From contig CAJWGC010000055.1 in the NCBI GenBank assembly GCA_913031525.1, positions 1 through 7,237 of the forward strand: a stretch of DNA of 7,237 nt, read 5' to 3'. Of this stretch, positions 1 to 6,498 are shown piece after piece. This DNA comes from an uncultured Acidimicrobiia bacterium. Lineage in GTDB: Bacteria; Actinomycetota; Acidimicrobiia; Spongiisociales; UBA5794. The stretch's first letter is position 1, and each line of letters starts with the position of its first letter. The translations under genes were made by a program, and so were the position numbers. The notes under the pieces are model-generated. The model saw only the letters and a list, made by a program, of their open reading frames with translations. It searched no databases and was not told where the DNA came from.

Positions 1-1239
1 GAGGTAACGGTTGTGCTTCGCTTTACGGGTCCTCCATCGCTGGATCCATCAGTAGGCGCTCCGATTCTTCCAAAGCACATTTGGCAGGGATTGACTATTG
101 AGCAGATTGATCAGTTCGCTAACAGCGAGATGATCGGTTCTGGTGCATTTAAGCTCAATACCTATACCCCAGACGAGCGCCTCGAACTCGACCGCAATTC
201 TGACTGGTGGGGTTGGTCTTCTAACGATGGGCCTAAGACGGGCACGATTCAGAAGGTCGTCAAGGTCCAACTCGCTAACGAGGAGACTGTGGCGAACTCG
301 TTGCGTAATGGTGAGATTGATGTCACGGGCGCGCTTGGCCCTGATATCTGGGATGGACTTAAAGGTCAGCCCAACATCGTTGCGGAAGAGTATCCAGCTT
401 TGATTTTGGATCACTTTGGGATCAACGTCTATGAAGATCCTGATAATCCTGGTCAGCCTCACCCAGACTCAGGTGGCAATCCCCTATTGCTCGATCCTGT
501 GATCCGTGAAGCAATGTCATGGGCAATCGACCGTCAGCGTCTGGTAGACGTGGTTCTCGGTGGAAGGGCGCAGAAGGGAACGGTTGTTCTTCCTCCTGGG
601 CTGGCTGCCGACTTCCTCGAGATACCGGAAGCAGAGCAGGTCAACAATAATCCCGATCGTGCTCGTCAGTTGCTTGAAGAGAATGGCTACATTGATCGTG
701 ATGGCGATGGTGTTCGGGAAAGTCCTGACGGCGATAAGTTGTCTTTCCGGCTCCATGCCTCGACGGTGATCGACCGGTTGCCCCGTTACGCGGAGCTCAT
801 CAAGCCGATGCTTGAGGATGTTGGGATGGAGATCGATGGGGTCTACCCCGAAGATGATCCCACCCTCATTAACCGGGTGTTTGTGGAAGCTGACTGGGAC
901 ATGTTCACCTGGGTTTGGACGACACCACCTGATCCGACGTTCATGCTGTCAGTACAGTCGTGCGATCAGTTCGGCAACCTGTCGGACACGTACTACTGCG
1001 ACTCAGAATATGAGGCGTTGTTCAAGGCTCAGCAGATCGAAGGCGATCCGGCAACACGGTCCCAGATGGTCAAGGAAGCTCAGCAGATCTTCTACGATGC
1101 TCATGCCTACATCGTCATGGCTTATCCGACAAAACTCCAGGCGTATCGTACGGACACCCTGACTAATTGGCCGTTTATTGCCAATGGGGTGACGATCAAC
1201 TGGTCGACAGGGACATATCTAACTGTCGGAGAGGCCTGA
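1..1239 (+). CDS. ABC transporter substrate-binding protein, SBP_bac_5 (peptide/opine/nickel type), 5'-truncated
   Basis: This is the C-terminal part (412 visible residues) of an extracytoplasmic solute-binding protein of the DppA/OppA class. The frame is open from base 1, so the start codon, signal peptide and N-terminal lobe lie outside the window; family members are usually about 500-600 residues. The GTG at 13 is not a credible start, because the frame continues upstream with family-like sequence and the segment ILPKHIW near residues 22-28 is internal in this family. Other family marks are NSDWWGW (about residues 66-72), the SWAIDRQRLVDVVLGG helix region (about 171-186) and an acidic DRDGDGVRE loop (232-240), which resembles a calcium-loop motif and is common in these proteins. 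Cys321 and Cys333 could form a disulfide outside the cell. The encoded protein should deliver ligand to the permeases encoded downstream. The specific ligand cannot be read from the sequence. Confidence 0.93.
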   Translation, partial: EVTVVLRFTGPPSLDPSVGAPILPKHIWQGLTIEQIDQFANSEMIGSGAFKLNTYTPDERLELDRNSDWWGWSSNDGPKTGTIQKVVKVQLANEETVANSLRNGEIDVTGALGPDIWDGLKGQPNIVAEEYPALILDHFGINVYEDPDNPGQPHPDSGGNPLLLDPVIREAMSWAIDRQRLVDVVLGGRAQKGTVVLPPGLAADFLEIPEAEQVNNNPDRARQLLEENGYIDRDGDGVRESPDGDKLSFRLHASTVIDRLPRYAELIKPMLEDVGMEIDGVYPEDDPTLINRVFVEADWDMFTWVWTTPPDPTFMLSVQSCDQFGNLSDTYYCDSEYEALFKAQQIEGDPATRSQMVKEAQQIFYDAHAYIVMAYPTKLQAYRTDTLTNWPFIANGVTINWSTGTYLTVGEA

Positions 1240-1259
1240 GCCTTCTGACGGATGTATTT

Positions 1260-1303
1260 GACCGGCCGGGTCGGCATCGCCGGCCCGGCCGGTCGCTATT
1301 TTT
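1260..1303 (+). terminator. Strong Rho-independent terminator or attenuator between binding-protein and permease genes
   Basis: A 16-bp inverted repeat (1260-1275 with 1279-1294) has one G:T wobble, a three-base ATC loop, an almost wholly G/C stem and then GCTATTTTT at 1295-1303. It starts 20 bases after the stop codon of the binding-protein gene. It could end that transcript fully, in which case the downstream genes need their own promoter. It could also act as a leaky attenuator that gives more binding protein than membrane components, or as a 3' stabilising hairpin. Stoichiometric excess of binding protein is common in such importers. The structure is seen in the sequence; its termination efficiency is inferred. 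Confidence 0.88.
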
Positions 1304-1380
1304 GCTAGAGGGGCCACTCTTCCAAATATGCGATAACGCCACTAGTTTCCGTTTTCTTTACCTGCCTGCTTTTTGTCTCA

Positions 1381-1387
1381 AAGGGGA
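1381..1387 (+). promoter_or_regulatory. Ribosome binding site that decides the permease B start
   Basis: AAGGGGA lies four to five bases before GTG at 1391. No comparable purine run precedes the in-frame TTG at 1373, whose upstream bases are pyrimidine-rich. The site therefore supports GTG 1391 over TTG 1373 as the start. The spacing is slightly short but workable. Confidence 0.6.
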
Positions 1388-1390
1388 TCT

Positions 1391-2419
1391 GTGACATCTG
1401 ACACTGCGACTGAAGAGGTTGCTGTAGCGAGGCGCTCCCGCTGGAGGTGGATGCGTAGTTATCCTGCTAGGCGCGTTCTCCAAGCGTTCCTTACGCTCTT
1501 CGTGGTTGCCTCATTCAACTTCTGGCTGTTCCGGATGTTGCCTGGAGATCCTGCTCGCGTCATTGCTAGGGAGGGACGTTTAAGCTCCGACGCTTTAGAG
1601 CAGATTCGGGCAGCCTTCGGGTTAGATCGTTCGGTTTGGGAGCAGTACCTCACCTACTTGACCAAGATTGTTCGTTTCGACACAGGGATGTCGTTTAAGG
1701 CTCGACAGCCTGTTACCGATCTTCTGGAACCCGCCTTGGTGAACACACTGATTCTTACCGGAGCCGCGTTGACGCTGATCTTTATCTTCGGATTGGCTAT
1801 TGGGATTATTGCTGGCTGGAAGAGAGGTTCTCGCACCGACACATCGCTGACGCTTACCGCTCTGACCCTGTGGAGCCTTCCGACTTTCTGGGTCGGCCTG
1901 ATGTTGGTGCTGGTTTTCAGCATTTCTCTAGGATGGCTTCCTGTTGCTGGAATCCGATCGGTTGCGGCCGTCTACTCAGGTCCTTTTGCTGAATTCGGAG
2001 ATGTTTTCGAGCATCTGATCTTGCCCGCGTTTACGATCGCGATTGTCAGTGTGGGATCTATTGCACTCATTATGCGTAACTCACTTGCCGAGGTAGCAGA
2101 TGAGGACTATATGTTGGCGGCACGAGCGAGGGGATTGCGGCCACGTACCATTCTCTGGCGATACGGAGTGCGAAACGCATTTCTCCCTACGTTCACACTG
2201 ATGGCCTTAACGCTGGGTCTGCTCATGGCAGGTACTATTCAGACTGAAGTTGTTTTTTCGTGGCCAGGTCTTGGTCTCTTGATGTTTGAGGCTGTTAAGG
2301 ATCGCGACTTCCCGTTATTGGAGGCCGCCTTTTTTGTTATTGCCGTAATCGTTGTTTTGGCCACGCTAGCGGCGGACTTGTACTACTCGCGGCTAGACCC
2401 AAGGATCGGTTCCTCATGA
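1391..2419 (+). CDS. dppB: ABC transporter permease, DppB/OppB type
   Basis: This is an inner-membrane permease of about 342 residues, close to the usual DppB length, forming one half of the importer's channel. After a basic cytoplasmic N-terminus (RRSRWRWMR) comes a membrane segment at about 28-47, ending in the family motif FRMLPGDP (47-54). Further hydrophobic segments lie near 116-139, 150-177, 208-228, 266-290 and 310-334. The cytoplasmic EAA-type coupling loop that docks on the ATPase is at about 227-265 (core EDYMLAARARGL at 238-249). The protein ends in the family-typical YYSRLDPR segment. The start is GTG 1391, preceded by AAGGGGA; an in-frame TTG at 1373 would add six residues but has no binding site. 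The gene follows a 151-base gap containing a terminator-like hairpin and overlaps the next gene by ATGA, so translation of the two is probably coupled. The Dpp name reflects family, not proven substrate. Confidence 0.95.
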   Translation: MTSDTATEEVAVARRSRWRWMRSYPARRVLQAFLTLFVVASFNFWLFRMLPGDPARVIAREGRLSSDALEQIRAAFGLDRSVWEQYLTYLTKIVRFDTGMSFKARQPVTDLLEPALVNTLILTGAALTLIFIFGLAIGIIAGWKRGSRTDTSLTLTALTLWSLPTFWVGLMLVLVFSISLGWLPVAGIRSVAAVYSGPFAEFGDVFEHLILPAFTIAIVSVGSIALIMRNSLAEVADEDYMLAARARGLRPRTILWRYGVRNAFLPTFTLMALTLGLLMAGTIQTEVVFSWPGLGLLMFEAVKDRDFPLLEAAFFVIAVIVVLATLAADLYYSRLDPRIGSS

Positions 2420-3321
2420 GTGTTCCCGCTGCCACAGAGTCGGTCGAAGTCGATTCCATGTCGGCTGGAAGCCGGATCTTTAGAACAAATTTTCGTGAAC
2501 TTTGGAAACTAGGGCGGGGCAAGATCGGTGTTCTTCTTCTGCTTTTCTTCTTGATCTACGGCGTTTTTGGGATTTTCGCTTACGAGAATCCACCTGCTGC
2601 AGGGATGACCGTAGAAGATAGATTCCGTCGTCCATCAATCGATCATTTATTAGGGACCGACAACTTGGGGCGTTCGGTCTGGGAGCAGCTCGCGGTAGGA
2701 GCAGGAATATCTCTTGCAGTCGGGGTCGCGGCAACACTGATAGCTGTTATTTTGGGCAGCGTTGTTGGTATTACCAGCGGCTACATCGGCGGTCGGTTCG
2801 ATCAGTTCATGATGGGTCTGGCTGATCTTTTTATAACGATTCCAGCTCTTCCGTTGATCATTGTGTTAGCTGCGGTACTGTCACGCGGACTCCCGACGAT
2901 CATCGTTGTTATTGGCATTACTAGTTGGGCAGTTCCAGCTCGCCTTATCCGTGCTGAGGTTCTTAGCCAGAGAGAGCGAACGTTCATCCTGCGAGCTAAA
3001 GCGATCGGTATGAAGCCAATGCACATTATGCGGGTCCATATTGTTCCCAATGTTGCCGGCATCATTCTTGCCAACGCCATCCTTCTTACCGCAGCCGCTG
3101 TATTGACAGAAGCTGTTCTTGCGTTCTTGGGCCTGGGAGATCCGTCTCTTATCTCATGGGGGAAGATGTTGCAGAATGCATTCAGCTCAGGGGCGACGTC
3201 ACTTGGGTTTTGGTGGATGGTCATACCCCCAGGGCTCATGATTGCCCTCCTGGTACTTTCGTTTACATTGATTGGCAATGCGTTAACTGATGTCCTCGAT
3301 CCGCGTCGGCGAGCTGAGTAA
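2416..3321 (+). CDS. dppC: ABC transporter permease, DppC/OppC type
   Basis: This is the second inner-membrane permease (301 residues), expected to pair with the B subunit. It has the OppC-type N-terminus: a soluble stretch, then a membrane segment at about 36-55, then a loop with the family motif HLLGTDNLGRSVWEQL (about 77-92). Further hydrophobic segments lie near 95-122, 131-157, 159-175, 213-240 and 267-292. The EAA coupling loop sits at about 176-213 and contains RAKAIGM at 193-199. The C-terminus ends in the usual DVLDPR motif. ATG 2416 overlaps the TGA of the upstream permease and has no clear ribosome binding site of its own, which suggests translational coupling. Length and motifs are complete; nothing looks degraded. 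Confidence 0.95.
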   Translation: MSVPAATESVEVDSMSAGSRIFRTNFRELWKLGRGKIGVLLLLFFLIYGVFGIFAYENPPAAGMTVEDRFRRPSIDHLLGTDNLGRSVWEQLAVGAGISLAVGVAATLIAVILGSVVGITSGYIGGRFDQFMMGLADLFITIPALPLIIVLAAVLSRGLPTIIVVIGITSWAVPARLIRAEVLSQRERTFILRAKAIGMKPMHIMRVHIVPNVAGIILANAILLTAAAVLTEAVLAFLGLGDPSLISWGKMLQNAFSSGATSLGFWWMVIPPGLMIALLVLSFTLIGNALTDVLDPRRRAE

Positions 3322-3324
3322 CCC

Positions 3325-4305
3325 ATGTCTCTTGTACGAATAGATGACCTGTCAATTGATTACCGGAGAGCTGGGAAGACAATTCGAGCGGTCAATGAGC
3401 TCACTTTTTCAGTAGAAGAGGGCTCCATCGTGGGGTTGGTCGGGGAGAGTGGATCTGGTAAATCAACTTTGGCACTTAGCCTGATGGGGCTTCTACCGCG
3501 CAACGGTTCGGTTACCGGAGGTTCGATTCTTTTCGAAGGCCGAGAAATGCAAGGGTTGAGTGAAGATGATTGGCGTACGGTGCGAGGCCACGACATGGGC
3601 ATGGTATTCCAGGGCGCGATGAACTCTTTGAACCCTGTGAAGCGAGTGCGAGATCAAGTAGCCGAGACGGTGCGTACACACGAGCCTGAGCTCGGAAAAG
3701 ACGGTTCTATCGACCGCTCCCACGAGTTACTGAATCTTGTTGGTATTCCCTCGGACCGGCATGAGGCTTATCCCCACGAATGGTCGGGTGGAATGCGTCA
3801 GCGAGGCGGCATCGCGTTGGCCTTATCAGGTCGGCCTAATTTCTTGATCGCCGATGAGCCCGTTACTGCGCTGGATGTAATCGTTCAGGCTCGGATTCTC
3901 AGGTTACTCGAGGATCTCCAAGAAGCACTCGGCTTGACCATTTTGTTTATTACCCATGACCTCGGTGTGGTAGCTCGATTATGCGATCGAGTTGTGGTGA
4001 TGTATGCCGCTCAGGCTGTTGAGGAAGGGACTGTGGAGGAGATCTTTCAGAGCCCAAAACACCCTTATACGAAAGCTCTGCTTGGATCAGTTCCGAACTT
4101 TGCCAAGGGTAGGGGCAAATCGCATGGAATTTCTGGTAGTCCTCCGTCATTGATCAATCCGCCGCAGGGATGTCGTTTCCATCCGAGGTGTCCGGACGCG
4201 ATGGATATCTGCACTCGAGAGGATCCGTATCAGACGACGTTCTCTTCCTCTCAGCGCGCGATGTGCCATCTCTACGATCGTCAAGAGGCCGATGATGCCG
4301 AGTAA
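3325..4305 (+). CDS. dppD: ABC transporter ATP-binding protein, DppD/OppD type
   Basis: This is a cytoplasmic ATPase subunit (326 residues) that would power import with its partner encoded next. Motifs in order are Walker A GESGSGKST (40-48), Q-loop VFQGAMNSLNP (94-104, Gln96), signature SGGMRQR (154-160), Walker B FLIADE (173-178, catalytic Glu178), D-loop TALD (181-184) and switch His211 in ITHD. The residue before the signature is Trp, and GG follows it where VMIA-like residues are common; both are mild variations. The C-terminal oligopeptide-transporter domain carries Cys283, Cys289, Cys296 and Cys314 in the pattern GCRFHPRCP...C...C, a set that in related DppD/OppD proteins can ligate a 4Fe-4S cluster. 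The gene starts three bases after the stop of permease C with only a weak purine stretch before it, so coupling is likely. All catalytic residues are present. Confidence 0.96.
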   Translation: MSLVRIDDLSIDYRRAGKTIRAVNELTFSVEEGSIVGLVGESGSGKSTLALSLMGLLPRNGSVTGGSILFEGREMQGLSEDDWRTVRGHDMGMVFQGAMNSLNPVKRVRDQVAETVRTHEPELGKDGSIDRSHELLNLVGIPSDRHEAYPHEWSGGMRQRGGIALALSGRPNFLIADEPVTALDVIVQARILRLLEDLQEALGLTILFITHDLGVVARLCDRVVVMYAAQAVEEGTVEEIFQSPKHPYTKALLGSVPNFAKGRGKSHGISGSPPSLINPPQGCRFHPRCPDAMDICTREDPYQTTFSSSQRAMCHLYDRQEADDAE

Positions 4306-5299
4306 CTCTCCTGCTATCGCCTCGATTCGGGACCTTAATGTTCACTTTAAGCGACGACGACGTCTTGCGGAACCAGTGAGAGCCGTTGACGGAGTCGATC
4401 TGGATATCTTCAAGGGAGAAACCCTCGCCATCGTTGGCGAATCGGGTTCAGGTAAGACGACATTGGTTAGAGCTATTGGCCATTTGGTACCCATCACCTT
4501 TGGTTCCGTTGCGTTCGGTGGTACCGATCTAGAGAATCTAAAGCGCGCTGAATTACGAGCCTTTCGTCGCAAGGTACAATATGTATTTCAGGACCCGTTT
4601 GAATCGTTCGACCGCCGGCAGTCGATTTTTCAGATTGTCTCGCAACCTCTGCGAGTCCACAATATCGGTTCGACTCGCGCCGAAATTCAATCTCGAGTGT
4701 ATGAAGCTTTAGAGGAATGCGGGCTTGAACCAGCTCACGAATTCGCCAAGCTTTTTCCTCACCAGCTCTCTGGGGGACAGCGCCAGCGCGTTTCGATTGC
4801 TTCTGCCATCGTTCTTCGTCCGGACCTTCTCATAGCTGATGAGCCAGTTTCTATGCTTGACGTATCGGTGCGGTCCGAGATTCTCTCCTTGTTTGTTCGA
4901 TTGCGAGAGAGTCGCAATATGACTCTTGTCTTCGTAACGCATGATCTTTCTGTTGCGTGGGAGGTTGCTGATCGGATCGTGGTGATGTATTTGGGCAAGA
5001 TCGTTGAGCAGGGTACGGCTCATCAACTCATCGGGAATCCAGCTAATCCTTATACACATGCTTTAGTCACGGCAATTCCGGTACCAGATCCGAGTCAGAG
5101 GGGGATCGATCCAGCAGTTAAGGGCGATATAGCGGATATCAAGGGTATTCCCAGTGGGTGCAGGTTCCATCCCCGGTGCCCTTATGCAATCGAAAAATGT
5201 TCTGTTGCAGTCCCGGCCTTAGCTCCGATCCAGGCCGGGCATTTCAGCGCTTGTATCCGCAATGATGAACTTGATCTTGAACCTCCGCACCACATGTAG
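4292..5299 (+). CDS. dppF: ABC transporter ATP-binding protein, DppF/OppF type
   Basis: This is the second ATPase subunit (up to 335 residues), expected to form a heterodimer with the D subunit. It shows Walker A GESGSGKTT (49-57), Q-loop VFQDPFESF (98-106, Gln100), signature LSGGQRQR (159-166), Walker B LLIADE (179-184), D-loop SMLD (187-190) and switch His217 in VTHD. The C-terminal domain has Cys290, Cys296, Cys303 and Cys321, the same four-cysteine pattern as its partner. The Q-loop reads QDPFESFDRR where QDP..SLNPR is more usual, a mild change. Two start codons lie in tandem, 4292 and 4295; AAGAGG at 4283-4288 is three bases from the first and six from the second, so 4295 may be the real start. 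The gene overlaps the end of the D gene by 14 bases in a different frame. The catalytic set is intact. Confidence 0.96.
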   Translation: MMPSNSPAIASIRDLNVHFKRRRRLAEPVRAVDGVDLDIFKGETLAIVGESGSGKTTLVRAIGHLVPITFGSVAFGGTDLENLKRAELRAFRRKVQYVFQDPFESFDRRQSIFQIVSQPLRVHNIGSTRAEIQSRVYEALEECGLEPAHEFAKLFPHQLSGGQRQRVSIASAIVLRPDLLIADEPVSMLDVSVRSEILSLFVRLRESRNMTLVFVTHDLSVAWEVADRIVVMYLGKIVEQGTAHQLIGNPANPYTHALVTAIPVPDPSQRGIDPAVKGDIADIKGIPSGCRFHPRCPYAIEKCSVAVPALAPIQAGHFSACIRNDELDLEPPHHM

Positions 5300-5322
5300 T
5301 GAGTCCGTAAGGGATTACTGAG

Positions 5323-6498
5323 ATGTCTCTTGATATTGTTGTAGTGGGGGCGGGACTTCCTGGTTTATTGGCAGCATGGAGGCTCGCTGAATCCGGCATG
5401 AAGGTGGCGGTTTTCGAGCGCGGCCGCATTGGATCTGAGTCCAGCTCGCTGGCGGCAGGCCATGTTCCACAGGACTCCATGTCGAGAGAGAATCTTGCTT
5501 TGCTCCGTCGTACAAGAGAGATTATCGATGAACTCGACCGGATCACTGGAGGAGTGACGCGGTTTAACGTTGTCGGCGGTATCCAGTTGGCAACTGGTCA
5601 AGATGGTGCCGAAGGTTTGCATAACCGCGCTCAACTCTCTGAAGAAGTCGGTGGCATCGGTGACATTCTGGAACCGCATGAAATAGCTCGGCGTTTTCCG
5701 CAGATTTACGTAGAGGATCTTGTTGCTGGCTATTACACGACTGATGATGGATTCGTCCGTTCGCTTGATTTAACCACGGTCTTAGGGTCAATGGCCCGAG
5801 CAGCTGGCGTCGATATTGGTGAGGGTTGTCTCGTGGAGCGGGTTTGCATAGATGATGGCTCGGTCAAGGGAGTGATCGTGGGTGGCGAATTAGTCAAGGC
5901 GCCACGAGTGCTCGTCTCTGCCGGAGCTTGGTCAAGGCCATTACTGGAGAGAAGCGGTGTTCTGTTACCAACGAAAAGTTTTGTCCTTCAGGCTTTGATG
6001 CTCGTGGGTGTGTCGCTCGATATACCGTTCATCTCTGAGGTCGAAGGCGACTATTACGTCATGGTTCGGACACCGTCGACAGTCTTACTTGGTATTCCGC
6101 CGCGGAATTTTGATATCGATCCTGACCGTTTCTCGAGGGATGTCCAATCAGAAGACCAGTTGCATTTCCTGGATCTGGTTACGCATCGAATCCCCATGCT
6201 CAGAGCTGCTCGCCCCGCTGGAGGATGGGCGGGAGTGTTAGTGGCTACTCCTGACGCGTGGCCTCTGCTTGGCCCGTTTGGGCCCGATGGGCTTTTTGTC
6301 GCCACTGGCCTAGGAGGCGGAGGTTTGCAGCGTCTATCCGGAGCTGAAGCTGTAGCTCAGCTAATAATGGGAGAGATGCCTTTTGTAGATCTCGTTGAAT
6401 GTGCTGCGTCTAGATTCAAACGGTATGACGGTCAGGCCTTCGAGTTCCGAGAGAAGCCCTTCTACTATGCGGAGACCTCTCCGATGCGTCTGCGGTGA
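5323..6498 (+). CDS. FAD-dependent oxidoreductase, DAO superfamily (amine/amino-acid oxidase or dehydrogenase)
   Basis: This predicted soluble flavoprotein of 391 residues has the usual length for monomeric sarcosine oxidase, SoxB-type or glycine oxidase-like enzymes. An N-terminal Rossmann motif VVVGAGLPG (6-14) and Glu32 at the end of the second strand bind the ADP part of FAD. A GSESSSLAAGHV loop (37-48) sits where the flavin-contact loop lies. VLVSAGAWS (196-204) is the second DAO hallmark. The C-terminal part has WAGVLVATPDAWPLLGP and then GLFVATGLGGGG (323-334), the last FAD contact. The WAG...TPD..P arrangement recalls SoxB/dimethylglycine dehydrogenase relatives, but the substrate is unknown. 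The ATG lies 23 bases after the upstream ATPase gene, with TAAGGG (5308-5313) as a plausible binding site, and the gene overlaps the next oxidoreductase. It probably oxidises a C-N bond in the imported compound; that role is inferred from family and context. Confidence 0.88.
   Translation: MSLDIVVVGAGLPGLLAAWRLAESGMKVAVFERGRIGSESSSLAAGHVPQDSMSRENLALLRRTREIIDELDRITGGVTRFNVVGGIQLATGQDGAEGLHNRAQLSEEVGGIGDILEPHEIARRFPQIYVEDLVAGYYTTDDGFVRSLDLTTVLGSMARAAGVDIGEGCLVERVCIDDGSVKGVIVGGELVKAPRVLVSAGAWSRPLLERSGVLLPTKSFVLQALMLVGVSLDIPFISEVEGDYYVMVRTPSTVLLGIPPRNFDIDPDRFSRDVQSEDQLHFLDLVTHRIPMLRAARPAGGWAGVLVATPDAWPLLGPFGPDGLFVATGLGGGGLQRLSGAEAVAQLIMGEMPFVDLVECAASRFKRYDGQAFEFREKPFYYAETSPMRLR

Noticed and set aside
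13..15. GTG at 13 as the start of the binding-protein gene.
   Set aside because: The frame is open back to base 1 and the sequence there is internal to the family fold; no signal peptide follows the GTG.
812..1162. Plus-strand frame of 116 codons inside the binding-protein gene.
   Set aside because: It is a +1 shadow of the gene with atypical composition and no motif.
1373..1375. TTG at 1373 as the permease B start.
   Set aside because: The bases before it are pyrimidine-rich with no ribosome binding site, whereas GTG 1391 follows AAGGGGA.
1167..1394. Small plus-strand open frame spanning the 1240-1390 gap.
   Set aside because: It runs through the terminator hairpin, lacks a ribosome binding site and resembles no protein I know.
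2802..3326. Long minus-strand open frame (174 codons) opposite permease C.
   Set aside because: Its translation is Arg/Pro/Ser-rich with no recognisable domain, and it lies wholly over a strongly supported permease gene.
4709..5059. Minus-strand open frames opposite the F ATPase gene.
   Set aside because: No family motif or context, and they cover the conserved signature and Walker B regions of a clear ATPase; they are coding shadows.
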